Origin: Budorcas taxicolor
Lineage: Eukaryota > Chordata > Mammalia > Artiodactyla > Bovidae
Direction: 5' to 3'
Assembly (NCBI RefSeq): GCF_023091745.1
Contig: NC_068912.1
Span: 74,573,067-74,637,066, forward strand
DNA length: 64,000 nt
The translations under genes were made by a program, and so were the position numbers. How positions within the stretch are numbered: the stretch's first letter is position 1; the number at the start of each line of letters is the position of its first letter. Positions 1 to 11,480 of the stretch are shown one piece after another. The notes beneath the pieces were generated by a model. It worked only from the letters and a program-made list of their open reading frames with translations, had not been told where the DNA came from and ran no database searches.

Positions 1-167
1 CGTGGACTGTAGGCCACCAGACTCCTGTGTCCATGGGATTTCCTAGGCAAGAATACTGGAGTGGGCTGCCATTTCCTTCTCCAGGGGATCTTCCCAACCC
101 AGGGATCAAACCTGGGTCTCCCACATTGCAAGCAGACGCTTTTACCTCTGAGCCACCAGGGAAGCCC
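1..167 (-). mobile_element. Bov-tA SINE, cut by window edge
   Basis: Reverse-complement Bov-tA. The Bov-A body is at the left and the tRNA-like head at the right, ending in the diagnostic ccaccagggaagccc. The left end is lost at the window boundary. Non-autonomous SINE thought to use BovB enzymes for mobility. Confidence 0.9.
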
Positions 168-192
168 AAAATAACTTTGAAGAGACTCCCCA

Positions 193-258
193 AATAATGT
201 TTGACTAAATGAGTACCCATGGCTCATTTACATTAACACATAAAATTAACCATTATAC
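193..258 (+). repeat. Fragment of an old, unnamed interspersed repeat
   Basis: Contains caaataatgtttgac and cacataaaattaaccat, which I recall as the 3' end of the same mammalian repeat whose 5' half is at 57,655-58,010. I cannot name the family with certainty. Confidence 0.4.
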
Positions 259-854
259 CCAATATAATCAATGTTCATTACAACACAGATTGTTCTATTA
301 AAACAAAATCTGTATCTGTACCTAGTGGACTGAATGGAGAAGGAATTTCACATACCTCTCTAAGGAACCAGCATTATTGATCACTTAATAATTAGACCTA
401 CATGACATATCTCCATGTTGGGTCTGAACTTTGGGGGTAGGTTCAAATTGATCATTTTCCTCTTAAATGGAGAATCTACTCTGTCTATCTCTGCTCTACA
501 GTTGATTTTCATGTATATTAGAAATAAATAATGGCAATCAAAGAGTTGAGAAAAATTAACATGGCAAAGCCTCTTTAACACTATAAGAGATATTTTGAGA
601 TCCCAAACCTAGTGTTTTCTGTTCCAGTTGAAGTGAAAAGTATTTTCTAGTCATTTCCTATAAAAAAAAAATTACAAGGCTTCCACTGAGTACTTATCTC
701 AGAACATAAACAGAGCAGGAGCTCCTATTTGAGAAAGTCAACCTACAGGTACTTTTGCAGCCTCTCTGTTTTTAGTCAGAAAACTTGTTATTTAAAGTGA
801 GAAAAAATGTCAGATTTAAATTTTTTCACAGTGAAACATATATGAAGATGGAGA
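259..854. other. No recognisable feature
   Basis: AT-rich unique-looking DNA. Short open frames have no protein-like composition and no repeat was recognised. Confidence 0.5.
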
Positions 855-1375
855 GCCTGCATTCATTTAAAAATATTTAGTAAACATTTTCTGTGCTTCA
901 GGAATTTTCTAGGCACCAGGAATATGACATGCATAAAGTGGACAAAATTCTCTGCCCTTATGGAGCTTATCTTCTAGTGACATATGAAGAAAATAAAATA
1001 AATGATAAAATTCAGTGAGTTTCATGGTGATAAACACAATGGAGAAAAATCTCAAGCAGTGGCGATGATAAGGAGTATGGAATGCAGAGCCTAAATTTTG
1101 GATAGCATGGCCAGGGAAAATCTTACTGAGAAGATAATCCTGAAGCAAAGAATTGATGGGAATGATTGATCCAGATAGATATCTGAGAGGACGAGCAATC
1201 CAGGCAGAAGGAACAGAAGTGTAAAGACCCTGAGTGGAGAGCAGGAAAACTAGAATGATGCTCAAGAGCTAAATGAACATCAGAAAGAATAAGGGGTGCA
1301 TACCGGAGAGGGCCTTATAAATTATTATAAAGAGATGGGAAGCCAATGAAGAAGTTGAAGCATGACAACATTTAT
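855..1375 (-). mobile_element. L2 LINE 3' fragment, antisense
   Basis: Follows the L2 3' end in reverse order: a cattcatttaaaaatattta terminus, a ctaggcaccagg block, ccttatggagcttatcttct, the damaged EN-RT tail region with ggcagaaggaacagaagtg, and finally gggaagccaatgaag. Ancient mammalian LINE without coding capacity. Confidence 0.75.
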
Positions 1376-1659
1376 GAATAATAACTTATCATTGAGGAAA
1401 GTTTGCTCATCTTTCGCTTTTTTACTTAAGTTGTCCTTCCAGAGAGGCCCAGCACATGGGATTAATTTCTTAATAACCCAAATCATCTAGAATTAAAATG
1501 GTGTATCTTAGTCATTCTTAACCCAAACATTTTAGTTATCTGTGATTTTAACTGAGTTAAGTTTCAAAAGGTTTACAAGGCAGGAAAAATTAATATCTAC
1601 TGCTTTGCCCACTTTGCAACAGTTATTAGGCTAGGCATGTGTGTGTGTGTGTGTGATTC

Positions 1660-1712
1660 CTCATAATGGACTATGAGATGGGCAATGTTATCCCCATTTC
1701 CATAGGTGAAGT
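1660..1712 (-). mobile_element. Possible MIR fragment
   Basis: The stretch ggcaatgttatccccatttc resembles the MIR segment before the acagatgagg block, directly against the BovB start. Short and weak. A short (TG)n lies just upstream at 1,637-1,654. Confidence 0.35.
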
Positions 1713-3161
1713 AATTTGACTGACGCTAAACCCTTTGTGTATATCACAACAAAATGTGGAAAATTTTAGAGAGATGGGAATACCAGACCACCTTACCTGC
1801 CTCCCGCGAAACCTGTATGCAGGTCAAGAAGCAACAGTTTGAACCAGGCATGAAACAACGGTCCGGGTTCAAATTGGGAAAAGAATGGGTCAAGGCTGTA
1901 TATTGTCATCCTGCTTATTTAATTTACATGCAGAGTACATCATGCGAAATGCCGTGCTGGAGGAAGCACAAGCTGAAATCATAATTTGCCAGAAGAAATA
2001 TCAATAACCTCAGATATGCAGATGACACCACCCTTATGGCAGAAAACAAAGGGGGATTAAAGAGCCTCTTGATGAAGGTAAAAGCAAAGAGTGAAAAAGC
2101 TGACTTAAAATTCAACATTCAAAAAACAAATATCATGGCATCGAGTCCCATCACTTCATGGCAAATAGATGCAGAAACAATGCAAACAGTGAGAGTCTTT
2201 ATTTTCTTGGGCTCCAAAATTACTGTGGGCAGTGACTGCAGTCATGAAATTAAGACGCTTGTTCCTTGGAAGAAAAGCTATGATCAACCTAAGCAGCATA
2301 TCAAAAGGCAGAGACATTAGTTTGCCAACAAAGGTCCGTACAGTCAAACCTATGGTTTTCTGATTGCTGGAAGAAATATAGCAACCTCAGATATGCAAAT
2401 GATATCACTCTAATGGCAGAAAGCAAAGAGGAACTAAAGAGCCTCCTGATTAGGGTGAAAGAGGAGAGTGAAAAAGTTGGCTTAAAACTCAATATTCAAA
2501 AAATGAAGATCATGGCATCAGTTCCCATCACTTCATGGCAAATAGATGGGGGAAAAGTGAAAGCAGTGACAAATTTTATTTTCTTGCACTCCAAAATCAC
2601 TGCAGATGGTGACTTCAGCCATTAAACTAAAAGACGTTTGCATCTTGGAAGGAAAGCCATGACAAACCTAGACAGTGTATGAAAAAGCAGAGACATTTAC
2701 TTTATCAACAAAGATCCGTCTAGTCAAAGCTATGGTTCTTCCAGTAGTCATGTGTGGATGTGAGAGTTGGACCATAAAGAAGGCTGAGAACCAAAGAATT
2801 GATGCTTTTGAACTGTGGTGTTGGAGAAGACTCTTGAGAGTCCCTTGGACTGCAAGGAGACCAAACCAGTCAATCCTAAAGGAAATCAGTCCTGAATATT
2901 CATTGGATGGACTGATGATGAAGCTGAAGCTCCAATACCTGATGCTAAGAGCCATCTCATTGGAAAAGACCTTGATGCTGGGAAAGACTGAAGGCAAAAG
3001 AAGATAGCAGCAAAGGATGAGATAATTAGATCACATCACCAACTCAGTGGTGATGAATCTGAGGAAACTCCAGGAGATGGTGAAGGACAGGAAAGCCTGG
3101 AGTGCTGCAGTCCACAGGGTCTCGAAGAGTCAGACACAACTTAACTACGGAACAACAATAT
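1713..3161 (+). mobile_element. RTE-BovB LINE, 5'-truncated, internally duplicated
   Basis: Starts in the middle of the reverse transcriptase (remnant of DYAKAFDCVDHNKLW) and runs through the conserved C-terminal region (SWTIKKAENQRIDAFELWCWRRLLRVPWTARR at about 2,765-2,870) to the BovB 3' end near 3,161. The reading frame is broken by many stops and indels. The block carrying the RT catalytic motif is present twice (see 1,980-2,741). In the second copy the YADD motif reads YAND, losing a metal-binding Asp. No TSD was recognised. A decayed, non-functional copy. Confidence 0.9.
1980..2741 (+). repeat. 381-bp tandem duplication inside BovB
   Basis: Two consecutive segments (1,980-2,360 and 2,361-2,741) both run from just before the RT catalytic motif to the KAMV-PVV region of BovB. 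They are the same length but clearly diverged, so the duplication is old or the two halves come from different BovB copies. Confidence 0.8.
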
Positions 3162-3194
3162 ACATTGTCATTAATAATTGTGATCAAGTAACAA

Positions 3195-3455
3195 CGCCAC
3201 CCCACTCCAGTACTCTTGCCTGGAAAATCCCATGGACAGAGGACCCTGGTAGGCTGCAGTCCATGGGGTTGCTAAGAGTCGGGCACGACTGAGTGACTTC
3301 ACTTTCACTTTTCACTTTCATGCATTGGAGAAGGACATGGCAACCTACTCCAGTGTTCTTGCCTGGAGAATCCCAGGAACGGTGGGGCCTGGTGGGCTGC
3401 CATCTATAGGGTCACACAGAGTCAGACACGACTGAAGTGACTTAGCAGCAGCAAC
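3195..3455 (+). mobile_element. BOV-A2 SINE
   Basis: Two Bov-A monomers joined by the linker cactttcatgcattggaga, ending in a short cagcagcaac tail. Possible imperfect TSD around caagta (3,185 and 3,455). Confidence 0.9.
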
Positions 3456-3479
3456 AAGTACAGCAGAGCATTTTGGTTT

Positions 3480-3583
3480 TGCCACATGATATGGAGGATC
3501 TTAGTTCCCTGACAAGAGATGGAACCCGTCCCCCCTAGAGTAGAAGCACGGGGTCTTAACACCGGACTGCCTGGGAAGTCCCA
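3480..3583 (-). mobile_element. CHR-type SINE (tRNA-Glu-derived), antisense
   Basis: Reverse complement of the cetartiodactyl CHR head: atcttagttccctgac, a degenerate B box (gatggaaccc), then cttaacaccggactgcc and gggaagtccc at the end. About 100 bp, truncated. Confidence 0.75.
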
Positions 3584-3589
3584 AGTATA

Positions 3590-4828
3590 GCATCTTTAAT
3601 GCTATCTTATATAAATTCTTTGGGATGGACTAAGTTTTAAAATATTTTGTTTACTCACATTTTTTAAAACTTTTAGAACTTCAATGATTCATGTAAAAAA
3701 AAAATATCATTAAAGAATCACTAAAGTGATTTTTCTAATTATTGCACCAGGTCTTAAAATAGTAATTACAAATTCATAAGAAGAGTTACCACTGAGCAAG
3801 GACACACACATCATCACACTGAGAGATTGTTTTGCCTTTTTGCACTCTCTCTAACGCTACCAATGACCTCGCAAGGTAAGTGTGAGTTCAGTCTATTTGG
3901 CAAGCAAGCCTGTTGTAAACATGATTAAACCTGCTAACCAAAAGAAATTTATATTTTTAAGAATTTATTTTGTTTCTTTTCAGAAACCATCATTTGGATT
4001 CTGTAGGTTTTATGAGTTACTAATAAAACAGTTTATCCTTCCTTCTCTCTATCTCTCCCTGCCTTAGATAACAATATCTCAAGTTTAACTAACCAATGTA
4101 GCAATAATTTTTATTCATGCACTGCTTTGCACATAGAATATATTCACAACTAATAAGTAACATGTATTCATAAGTAATTACTGAGAAATTACTCGATAAT
4201 TATTAAATAAATTACATATGTTATCTTAGTATTTCAGGACATAACTGATAATTCATAATACACTTCCTTCTATAACTGTTTAGTTCTGATATTTGTACCA
4301 GAAGCCAAAATCCTTTAAATTATGTGGGATGCTTCTCCTCTTACGGTTTTTTATGGGGAAAATATCATCATCTGTAAGGTTTTCTGAGTGCCTAAAATGA
4401 GCTTTAGACAATTCAACCTGGTCCCTGACCTTTGAGAATTTACAAAAGAAGGCAATATGACTCACTTTCTAGTCACTGTACATATATCACTGAATTATGT
4501 AATGAAGAATTAAAGACACAAAAGAAAACTCATGGCACCATGCTCTGGGTCACTGTTCTCTAATTCTAAGAGAAACTCAGACCCTTAGAGTCATTTTAAT
4601 TTGATAGTAGACATAATTCCAACTATCTTACTTCATCCCCCTCACTGTTCCATTTTCCTCTCTTCTCCCTAATATATTCCTCTGGGATCTTTCATCCTTA
4701 CCTCCCTGCCTATTTTGGCAGCTACAAGTACCTCCACCTAAACTCAAGACTTCATTCTGTTTCTCCTGACCACAGTATTGTTCTTCTCAGTGGCTCCAGT
4801 CTCATCTTCCCTCTCGTAGGCTTCACCA
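3590..4828. other. No recognisable feature
   Basis: AT-rich, with poly-A/T runs. No gene, RNA or confidently named repeat was seen. The pyrimidine-rich part at 4,600-4,800 could be an old LINE remnant but I cannot assign it. Confidence 0.45.
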
Positions 4829-5055
4829 AGGGTGTGTGTGTATGCTCAGTTGTTGAGTCAGGTCCAACTCTTTGTGACCCCCATGGACTGTAGCCTGCCA
4901 GGCTCCTCTGTCCATGGAATTTTCCATGGCAAGAATACTGGAGTGAGTTACCATGCCCTCCTCCAGAGGATCTTCCCAACCCACATCAAACCTACATCTC
5001 TTGTATCTCCTGTATTGGCAGAAGGATTCTTTATCACTGTCCCACCTGGGAAGCC
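4829..5055 (-). mobile_element. Bov-tA SINE
   Basis: Bov-A body (ggactgtagcctgccaggct) followed by a decayed tRNA-like head ending cacctgggaagcc. The gtgtgtgtatgctcagttg start is typical of older Bov-tA subfamilies. Confidence 0.9.
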
Positions 5056-5744
5056 TTCATCAAAGATGTCCTTCCATAAAGCTAATGGACTTATATTACC
5101 TTTCAACTTAAACCTTTAAAGAATTCCTAATTAACTGAAGAACTGAGAAAGACCCCTTTAGCATGCCACACAAGGCCCTTTATTTGCTGGCTTCCACTGC
5201 CTAGAAACCCAGTGTAGGAAAGCAACTAAGGTAGCTGAGAGCCTCTCAGTAGGCATGATTACAAGTACTGCCCAGTCAGAGGCTTTGCACAGAGGTCTAA
5301 CGTGGTGGTCCTCAGAGACTCCAGGATATCTAGTCTTTTTGGACCTTTGAGAAGGCAAAGAGTCAGAAGGATCAGGAAAAGCTGTACTTTCTTAGCCCAA
5401 CATTTTCCTTGAGTTGACAGAACTGACTGAATGTTTTGTTATTTTCAAAGTATAAACTTCTATTAAGCATAAATTCAGGAGGGTTTTTTTTTTTCAGTCT
5501 GATATCCAGTTTTTCACTGATTTGATGGGAAAAAATATTGCCCTATGAGCATTTTGAAAATTGTACTCTAATACCTGAAATTGGTATCCTGAGTTTTCTT
5601 AAGCTTTTATTGAAAATTTATTAGAAAGATTTTTAAATATTTTATTACAAATGGTTTAATATAAGTAATTTTCAAATGACAGCACAGAACATTAAAACCT
5701 CAGAAATAATTTGAGTCAAATCAGAAGTAAACAAATATACCTGG
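5056..5744. other. No recognisable feature
   Basis: Unique-looking AT-rich sequence with a T9 run near 5,487. No gene or named repeat was recognised. Confidence 0.45.
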
Positions 5745-7497
5745 CTCAGTTCAGTTCAGTTCAGTCACTCAAGTCGTGTCTGACTCTTTGCAACCCCATG
5801 AAACGCAGCATGCAAGGCTTCCCTGTCTATCACCAACTCCCAGAGTCCACCCAAACCCATGTCCATCAAGTCGGTGATGTCATTCAACCATCTCATCCTC
5901 TCATTCTCCTGCCCTCAATCTTTCCCAGCATCAGGGTCTTTTCCAATGAGTCAGCTCTTCACATCAGGTGGCCAAAGTATTGGAGTTTCAGCTTCAACAT
6001 CAGTCCTTCCAATGAACACCCAGGACTGATCTCCTTTAGGATGGACTGGTTGAAGCTCCTTGCAGTCCAAAGGACTCTCAAGAATCTTCTCCAACAACAC
6101 TGTTCAAAGGCATCAATTCTTCAGCACTCAGCTTTCTTTATAGTCAAACTTTCACATCCATACATGACCACTGGAAAAACCATAGCCTTGACTAGACGGA
6201 CCTTTGTTGGCAAAGTAATGTCTCTGCTTTTGAATATGCTGTCTAGGTTGGTCATAACTTTCTTTCCAAGGAGTAAGCGTCTTTAAATTTCATGGCTGCA
6301 ATCACCACCTGCAGTGATTTTCGAGCCCCCAAAAATAAAGTCAGCCACTCTTTCCACTGTTTCCCTATCTATCTGCCATGAAGTGATTGGACTGGATGCC
6401 ATGATCTTCGTTTTCTGAATGTTGAGCTTTAAGCCAACTTTTTCACTCTCCTCTTTCACTTTTATCAAGAGGCTTTTTAGTTCCTCTTCACTTTCTGCCA
6501 TAAGGGTGGTGTCATCTGCATATCTGAGGTTATTCATATTTCTCCAGGCAGTCTTGATTCCAGCTTGTGCTTCCTCCAGCCCAGCGTTTCTCATGATGTA
6601 CTCTGCATAGAAGTTAAATAAGCAGGGTGACAATATACAGCCTTGATGTACTCCTTTTCCTATTTGGAACCAGTCTGTTGTTCCATGTCCAGTTCTAACT
6701 GTTGCTTCCTGACCTGCATACAGATTTCTCAAGAGGCAGGTCAGGTGGTCTGGTATTCCCATCTCTTTCAGAATTAACCACAGTTTGTGATGATCCACAC
6801 AGTCAAAGGCTTTGGCATAGTCAAGAAAGCAGAAATAATGTTTTTCTGGAACTCTCTTGCTTTTTCCATGATCCAGCAGATGTTGGCAATTTGATCTCTG
6901 GTTCCTCTGCCTTTTCTAAATCCAGCTTGAACATCAGGAAGTTCACAGTTCACATATTGCTGAAGCCTGGCTTGGAGAATTTTGAGCATTACTTTACTAG
7001 CGTGTGAGATAAGTGCAATTGTGTGGTAGTTTGAACATTCTTTGACATTGCCTTTCTTTGGGATTGGAATGAAAACTGACCTTTTCCAGTCCTGTGGCCA
7101 CTGCTGAGTTTTCCAAATTTGCTGGCATATTGAGTGCAGCATTTTCACAGCATCATCTTTCAGGATTTGAAATAGCTCAGCTGGAATTCTATTGCCTCCA
7201 CTAGCTTTGTTCGTAGTGATGCTTTCTAAGGCCCACTTGACTTCACATTCCAGGATGTCTGGCTCTAGGTGACTGATCACACCATCGTGATTATCTTGGT
7301 CATGAAGATCTTTTTTGTACAGATCTTCTGTGTATTCTTGCCACCTCTTCTTAATATCTTCTGCTTCTGTTAGGTCCATACCATTTCTGTCCTTTATCGA
7401 GCCCATCTTTGCATGAAATGTTCCCTTGGTATTTCTAATTTTCTTGAAGAGATCTCTAGTCTTTCCCATTCTACAGCTGTTCTATTATTCTCCAGGA
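5745..7497 (-). mobile_element. RTE-BovB LINE, about 1.75 kb, antisense
   Basis: The 3' terminus (ctcagttcagttcagttcag) is at the left. The element then reads through the C-terminal domain and the whole RT region towards the 5' end, stopping in the linker before RT near 7,497. The endonuclease domain and 5' UTR are absent, as expected from 5' truncation (a full BovB is about 3.2 kb). This is the longest and least damaged BovB in the window. No clear TSD was recognised. Confidence 0.92.
6283..7469 (-). pseudogene. BovB reverse transcriptase relic, one main frameshift
   Basis: Two minus-strand frames together cover most of an RTE-clade reverse transcriptase: an upstream 231-residue frame (6,774-7,469) and a downstream 171-residue frame (6,283-6,798). 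The upstream frame has the pre-RT linker and fingers (VFIPIPKKGN, QAGFRKGRGTRDQIANI). The downstream frame has palm motifs LSPCLFNFYAEYIMRNAG and the catalytic RYADD (residues 92-96 of that frame). They are separated by a single-base deletion near 6,837, judged against the sibling copies here. The endonuclease is missing. No promoter is apparent. It is recognisably an RT but cannot make a complete enzyme. Confidence 0.88.
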
Positions 7498-8393
7498 TAA
7501 TAGTGCAATGCCATTTCCTATATGTTACTGTTTAAGTATACAGTTACAGGAAAGCTTGAACCCAGAATGTGATTTTCTGAATATTCTCCATTATTCTAGC
7601 ATATGCTATTTATTTAATTTTTCAATTACTTTGCCATATTTTCAAGGCAGATATGTTAACTGTATAATTTTCAAGGACTAAAAAGTAGGTTAAAAAAGAT
7701 ACATGGCAGCTCTATCTTCTTTTTAGTCACATATCAGGCAGCCTGAGGGCATTTTCTACCCTATGTGTAAATGCATATGGAATCATAATGGATTTATGAC
7801 TTCAACTTTATGGAAATTCTACTGAAGAATTAAATAGAAATTAGATTCTCCTCATCATGTGAGCAGAGAGCTAAGGTGCTCCATAGCTTCCCACTGGAGT
7901 TTTCTCTGATTTTGCTAGTTCTTCACTCTGTCCCATGATGGAGTCTGTATCACACTTACAGTATAACCATAACTCATTACAGTACAACAACCATATTAGG
8001 CACAGAAAAGACATCGTATTAATATATATAAAATCACAGGAGACTTGTTCCTGGTAGATCGTGGGAGCATCCATGCTTCCCCATCAGGAATCTTCGGCTA
8101 CAAAGGGCAGAATAACAGAGTAAGAAGCGGTTCAACAACAGCGGTTTACTGTCATAGAAAAGTCTGGTAGTAGATTTCAGGGAAAATGCAGCAGCTTCAA
8201 AGAGGCTATCAGAGACTCAAACTTCCAAGCTTGTCCTTGTTATTCTTTACCATCCATAGAACATGTGCAATGTTTCTTTTCAGGGTTGCAAAACTGATGT
8301 TATGCTTCTAACTACAACCATCCTGTTCACACATGACAAAATGCAGAGAAGAGCAGTTCTCTCTCTCTCTCGGCCTAAATTAAGGCCAAATAT
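7498..8393. other. No recognisable feature
   Basis: No gene was seen. The part at about 8,100-8,260 may be an old repeat but was not assigned. Confidence 0.4.
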
Positions 8394-8613
8394 GGACTTC
8401 CCTGGCGCCTCAGATGGTAAAGAATCTACCAGTGCAGGAGACCTGGGTTCGATCCCTGGCTCAGGAAGATTCTCTGGAGAAGGGAATGGCAACCCACTCC
8501 AGTATTTTTACCCAGAGAATCCCATGGACAGAGGAGCCTGGTGGGCTACAGTCTATGGGGTCGCACAAAGTCAGACGTGACTGAGCAACTAATACTTTCA
8601 CTTTCACTTTTCA
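8394..8613 (+). mobile_element. Bov-tA SINE, full length
   Basis: tRNA-like head from gacttccctggcgcctcag with an intact B box (GGTTCGATCCC at about 8,446), then a Bov-A body to gactgagcaactaatac and a cttt-rich tail. A short possible TSD, caaatat, lies at both sides (about 8,387 and 8,618). Confidence 0.92.
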
Positions 8614-9247
8614 AGTTCAAATATTACATGTTGGATTTACAACTAATGAAACTGGGAGGGTCTCCTATGGGCTAACTACATGTCCCCTCCCCACACTGTT
8701 CCCATGGATAAGATCCCATACACAACCTTCCTTATCAAGGTGACCAGTGCAGTTCCTATTTATCCTTGAGTAGCAGGTTTCAGTTTCCTGACAGCCCATG
8801 AATTATTCAAGCAAGTCAATCACAGCCTCCCACAAGGACCAGAGGGCACCTCATCCTTTTGCTGCAAAGCCTCCGTCCCACAGCCCTTGGTTGTTCACCC
8901 TGCTCCCAAGTACAATCCCCGGGTGGCCCGGTATGACACCATGTTCTTCTCCGCTCTGTGTTTGTGACTAGTAAACTGCCATCAGACTTACCTGTCCAGT
9001 GTTAGATGTCACATGTTCAGCTCACCTCATAACCCTAGGGTGGGAATCCCTCCCAGGTGGGAATCCCTCCCTCTCTCATCAAAGGAGTGAATTAAAGGTA
9101 ATGAAAACAATCACTGAAGAAAATATTTTCCTGAGTTTCCTCAGAAACCTTCCCTTAGGTTTCCTTATGGCTCATCCACCAGAAATAAATCACATGGCCA
9201 TCCCGAACTGGAAAAGAGGACTGTAATGATTCCAGTTGTCCTGACTG
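8614..9247. other. No gene; small direct repeat at 9,039-9,071
   Basis: Unique-looking, somewhat GC-richer sequence. The 16-mer ggtgggaatccctccc occurs twice in immediate succession (9,039-9,054 and 9,056-9,071). Confidence 0.5.
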
Positions 9248-9462
9248 GTGAGGCACCCCAGGGTAAAGAATCCACCTGCCAAAGCAGGAGATGCAGATTT
9301 GATCCCTGGACTGGGAAGACCCCCTGGAGAAGGAAATGGCAACCCACTCCAGTCTCCTTGCCTGGGAAATCCCATGAACACAGGAGCCTGGCAGGCTACA
9401 GTCCATGGGGTCACAAAAGAGCCAGACACAACTGAGCAATTAAACAACAACAGTGAGGCACC
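9248..9462 (+). mobile_element. Bov-tA SINE with 10-bp TSD
   Basis: Slightly 5'-truncated head (starts within ccagggtaaagaatc), Bov-A body, and a short aacaacaac tail. The perfect direct repeat gtgaggcacc flanks it at 9,248-9,257 and 9,453-9,462. Confidence 0.9.
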
Positions 9463-9769
9463 ACACTCTGCAGACTGCACACTCTGCCTAACGTCAGGAC
9501 AAAAACTGGGCTTCTGTTAGCTGGGGAAAAGAGCCAAATGGACGAGGAGGCAGTCACTGCATGAACATAAATGTCTTGTTAAAACTCTCTGACCACCTTC
9601 GGTATTTTAGGAGTGTCTCTGCAAAGAGCAGCACTATCAGGTCTGTTTCTAAACATGGAACATCTGGTACTTTTTATTCTGCCCATCACTGTAATAGGCG
9701 CAGGTCATAAGGTTAATTCCTGCCAAGGGATGTATAGGATGATGACCAATAACAATGCAGTCTGCTCAC

Positions 9770-9945
9770 ATTCAATACAGCCAACCTTTATGTGCAACAC
9801 ATAGTGCTATCCACATTCTACAGGTGGAGGGTTAAAGCCTATGAGTTCAAGGATACCACATGCTAACTGGTGAATTTAGGATTCAAATGTGGGTTTATCT
9901 AACCACAAAGCTCACACTCTCTTGTTACTACACAATTCAGCCTGG
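9770..9945 (-). mobile_element. MIR SINE fragment
   Basis: Antisense MIR order is visible in decayed form: a partial ctacaggtggagg, then a gcaagctaactggtgaat-like part and gattcaaatgtggg. Old, no function expected. Confidence 0.55.
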
Positions 9946-10570
9946 CCAAGGCATGGCTCTCAAAGTCACAGGAGGATGCTAAAGCTAAGAGAATAAGCTG
10001 CTGACACCACAGAATTTGCATGATGGGCTTGAGTTCTGAGTAAGTGAGGACCTGGGGGCTTTTTTGGCATGAGGAAATAGGACCCACAGAAGCAAAGGGA
10101 GTTTTCCTACGTAGACGCATTGGGTTTCCAGTCAGCTCCCAGTCATCTAGAAACTGATTAAACAGCCTAAGGATTCAGGTTCACCTCTACCTCCTTCCCC
10201 ACTTGAGTCTTATATTTTAATCACCCCTAAATAGAAGGGAAGCAAATAAAAATATGATATTCAATCAGTCATATTTGTACTTAATTAACATATTTGATGA
10301 ACCTTTCCCGAGGGAGGTCTAATGTAAGGGCTTTGAGGACGTCTATGGATTCTAAATCATAACTTTTTTGAGAGCACGTGTATTTTGTTTTTTCTAACTC
10401 AACAATCCAGGTCTTTTGTTCCAGCTTTTCAACTTACTCCTGTTCAAAACTTTTATTTGAATCTATTTCATAATAAAAATTAGAAAGGTAAACTAGAGAG
10501 TAAAAAAGTAAGCAATGCCGTAGTCAAACTAAAAGAAGCATTGTTTATTCTTTAAAAAGACAAACCTGAG
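9946..10570. other. No recognisable feature
   Basis: AT-rich sequence without convincing ORFs or named repeats. Confidence 0.45.
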
Positions 10571-10690
10571 CATGGTAGGCTGAACAGGGGCCCCCAAAGA
10601 CACCCATGTCCTAATCCCTGGAGCTGTGAATGGTACTTCATACAGCTAGAATGTGATTAATAAAATCTAGTACATTAAGGTTCATGAAGG
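10571..10690 (+). mobile_element. MaLR LTR fragment (MLT1-like), 5' part
   Basis: catggtaggctgaa, cccccaaagacacccatgtc and ctaatccctggagctgtgaa match the start of MLT1-type LTRs of non-autonomous endogenous retrovirus relatives. Only the first ~120 bp is recognised. Confidence 0.7.
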
Positions 10691-11227
10691 TTAAATAAAA
10701 TATTAATCTAATGAGAAAATGCATTGTGCTAAGTGGAAATACACATGACTCTTCCTGCCATCTTTCTTTCCTTCCATCCTCTTCTCTCCAGCTCCTTGCA
10801 GCCTTTCATGTACCGTGAACCTCTGTGATTTCCAGAGATGCTGCTGACCATCTGAAAGGACCCAATGACAAGGTGAGCAGAGAAGTGGCAGTGTCCAACT
10901 GTTTGCCATTGAATGTTCTCACTGAAAACACAAACCTCTGGGGAAAATCCTGTTTTAATAAACACAGTCTTAACATAAGATCCCATTTCATGACGTGATT
11001 CCCATATCCTGGTCAGTGGCCCAAATTAGGATTTGCTGATCTGGTTTAACAAATTCTATTAAGAAAAAAATGTTATAGATAGACAGATCCCCAAGACTGT
11101 CCATGCTGAAGTCAGACAATTTGACAATCACATTGTCATTTTCATTCCATATTTATACTTTCAACTGTAACTAAATGTGTCCACCAAGATTTCAGTGGAA
11201 ATAAGAACAGGCAAAGTGGAAAGAAAA
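10691..11227. other. No confident feature
   Basis: May include diverged LTR continuation from the fragment at 10,571 (pyrimidine-rich at 10,750-10,800), but I cannot assign it. No gene seen. Confidence 0.4.
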
Positions 11228-11480
11228 TGGTTCTGGGGTCATTCTGAGCCTAATTTAGATCCAAGTTCAGCACTTTTGAACTCTATGACCCTGGGTAAGG
11301 TTCCAGGACTTGATTTCCTCTTTTTAAAATAGAGATTATAATAGTGTTACTGTTCCAGATGGCTGCAAGGGTTAGAATTAGTGTAAGGTATCAAGGTTCC
11401 AGGGCTTGATTTCCTCTTTTTAAAATGGAGATAATAAGTTTCAGATGGAACTATTATTCCAGATGGCCACAAGGGTTAGC
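11228..11480 (+). mobile_element. MIR SINE with internal tandem duplication
   Basis: Sense MIR: head around gaccctgggtaagg, then ttcctctttttaaaatagag (the MIR tcctcatctgtaaaatgggg block). The section from ggttccagg to gggttag occurs twice (11,299-11,375 and 11,395-11,479), so part of the MIR has been duplicated with a unit of about 96 bp. Confidence 0.7.

Noticed and set aside
909..1265. 118-codon minus-strand frame
   Set aside because: Lies in the L2 3' region. It retains L2-like order but no complete domain, so it is a repeat-derived artefact.
8394..8613. tRNA gene suggested by the GGTTCGATCCC B box
   Set aside because: The B box belongs to the tRNA-derived head of Bov-tA. There is no cloverleaf with an acceptor stem and anticodon, so no tRNA gene is called here or in other copies.
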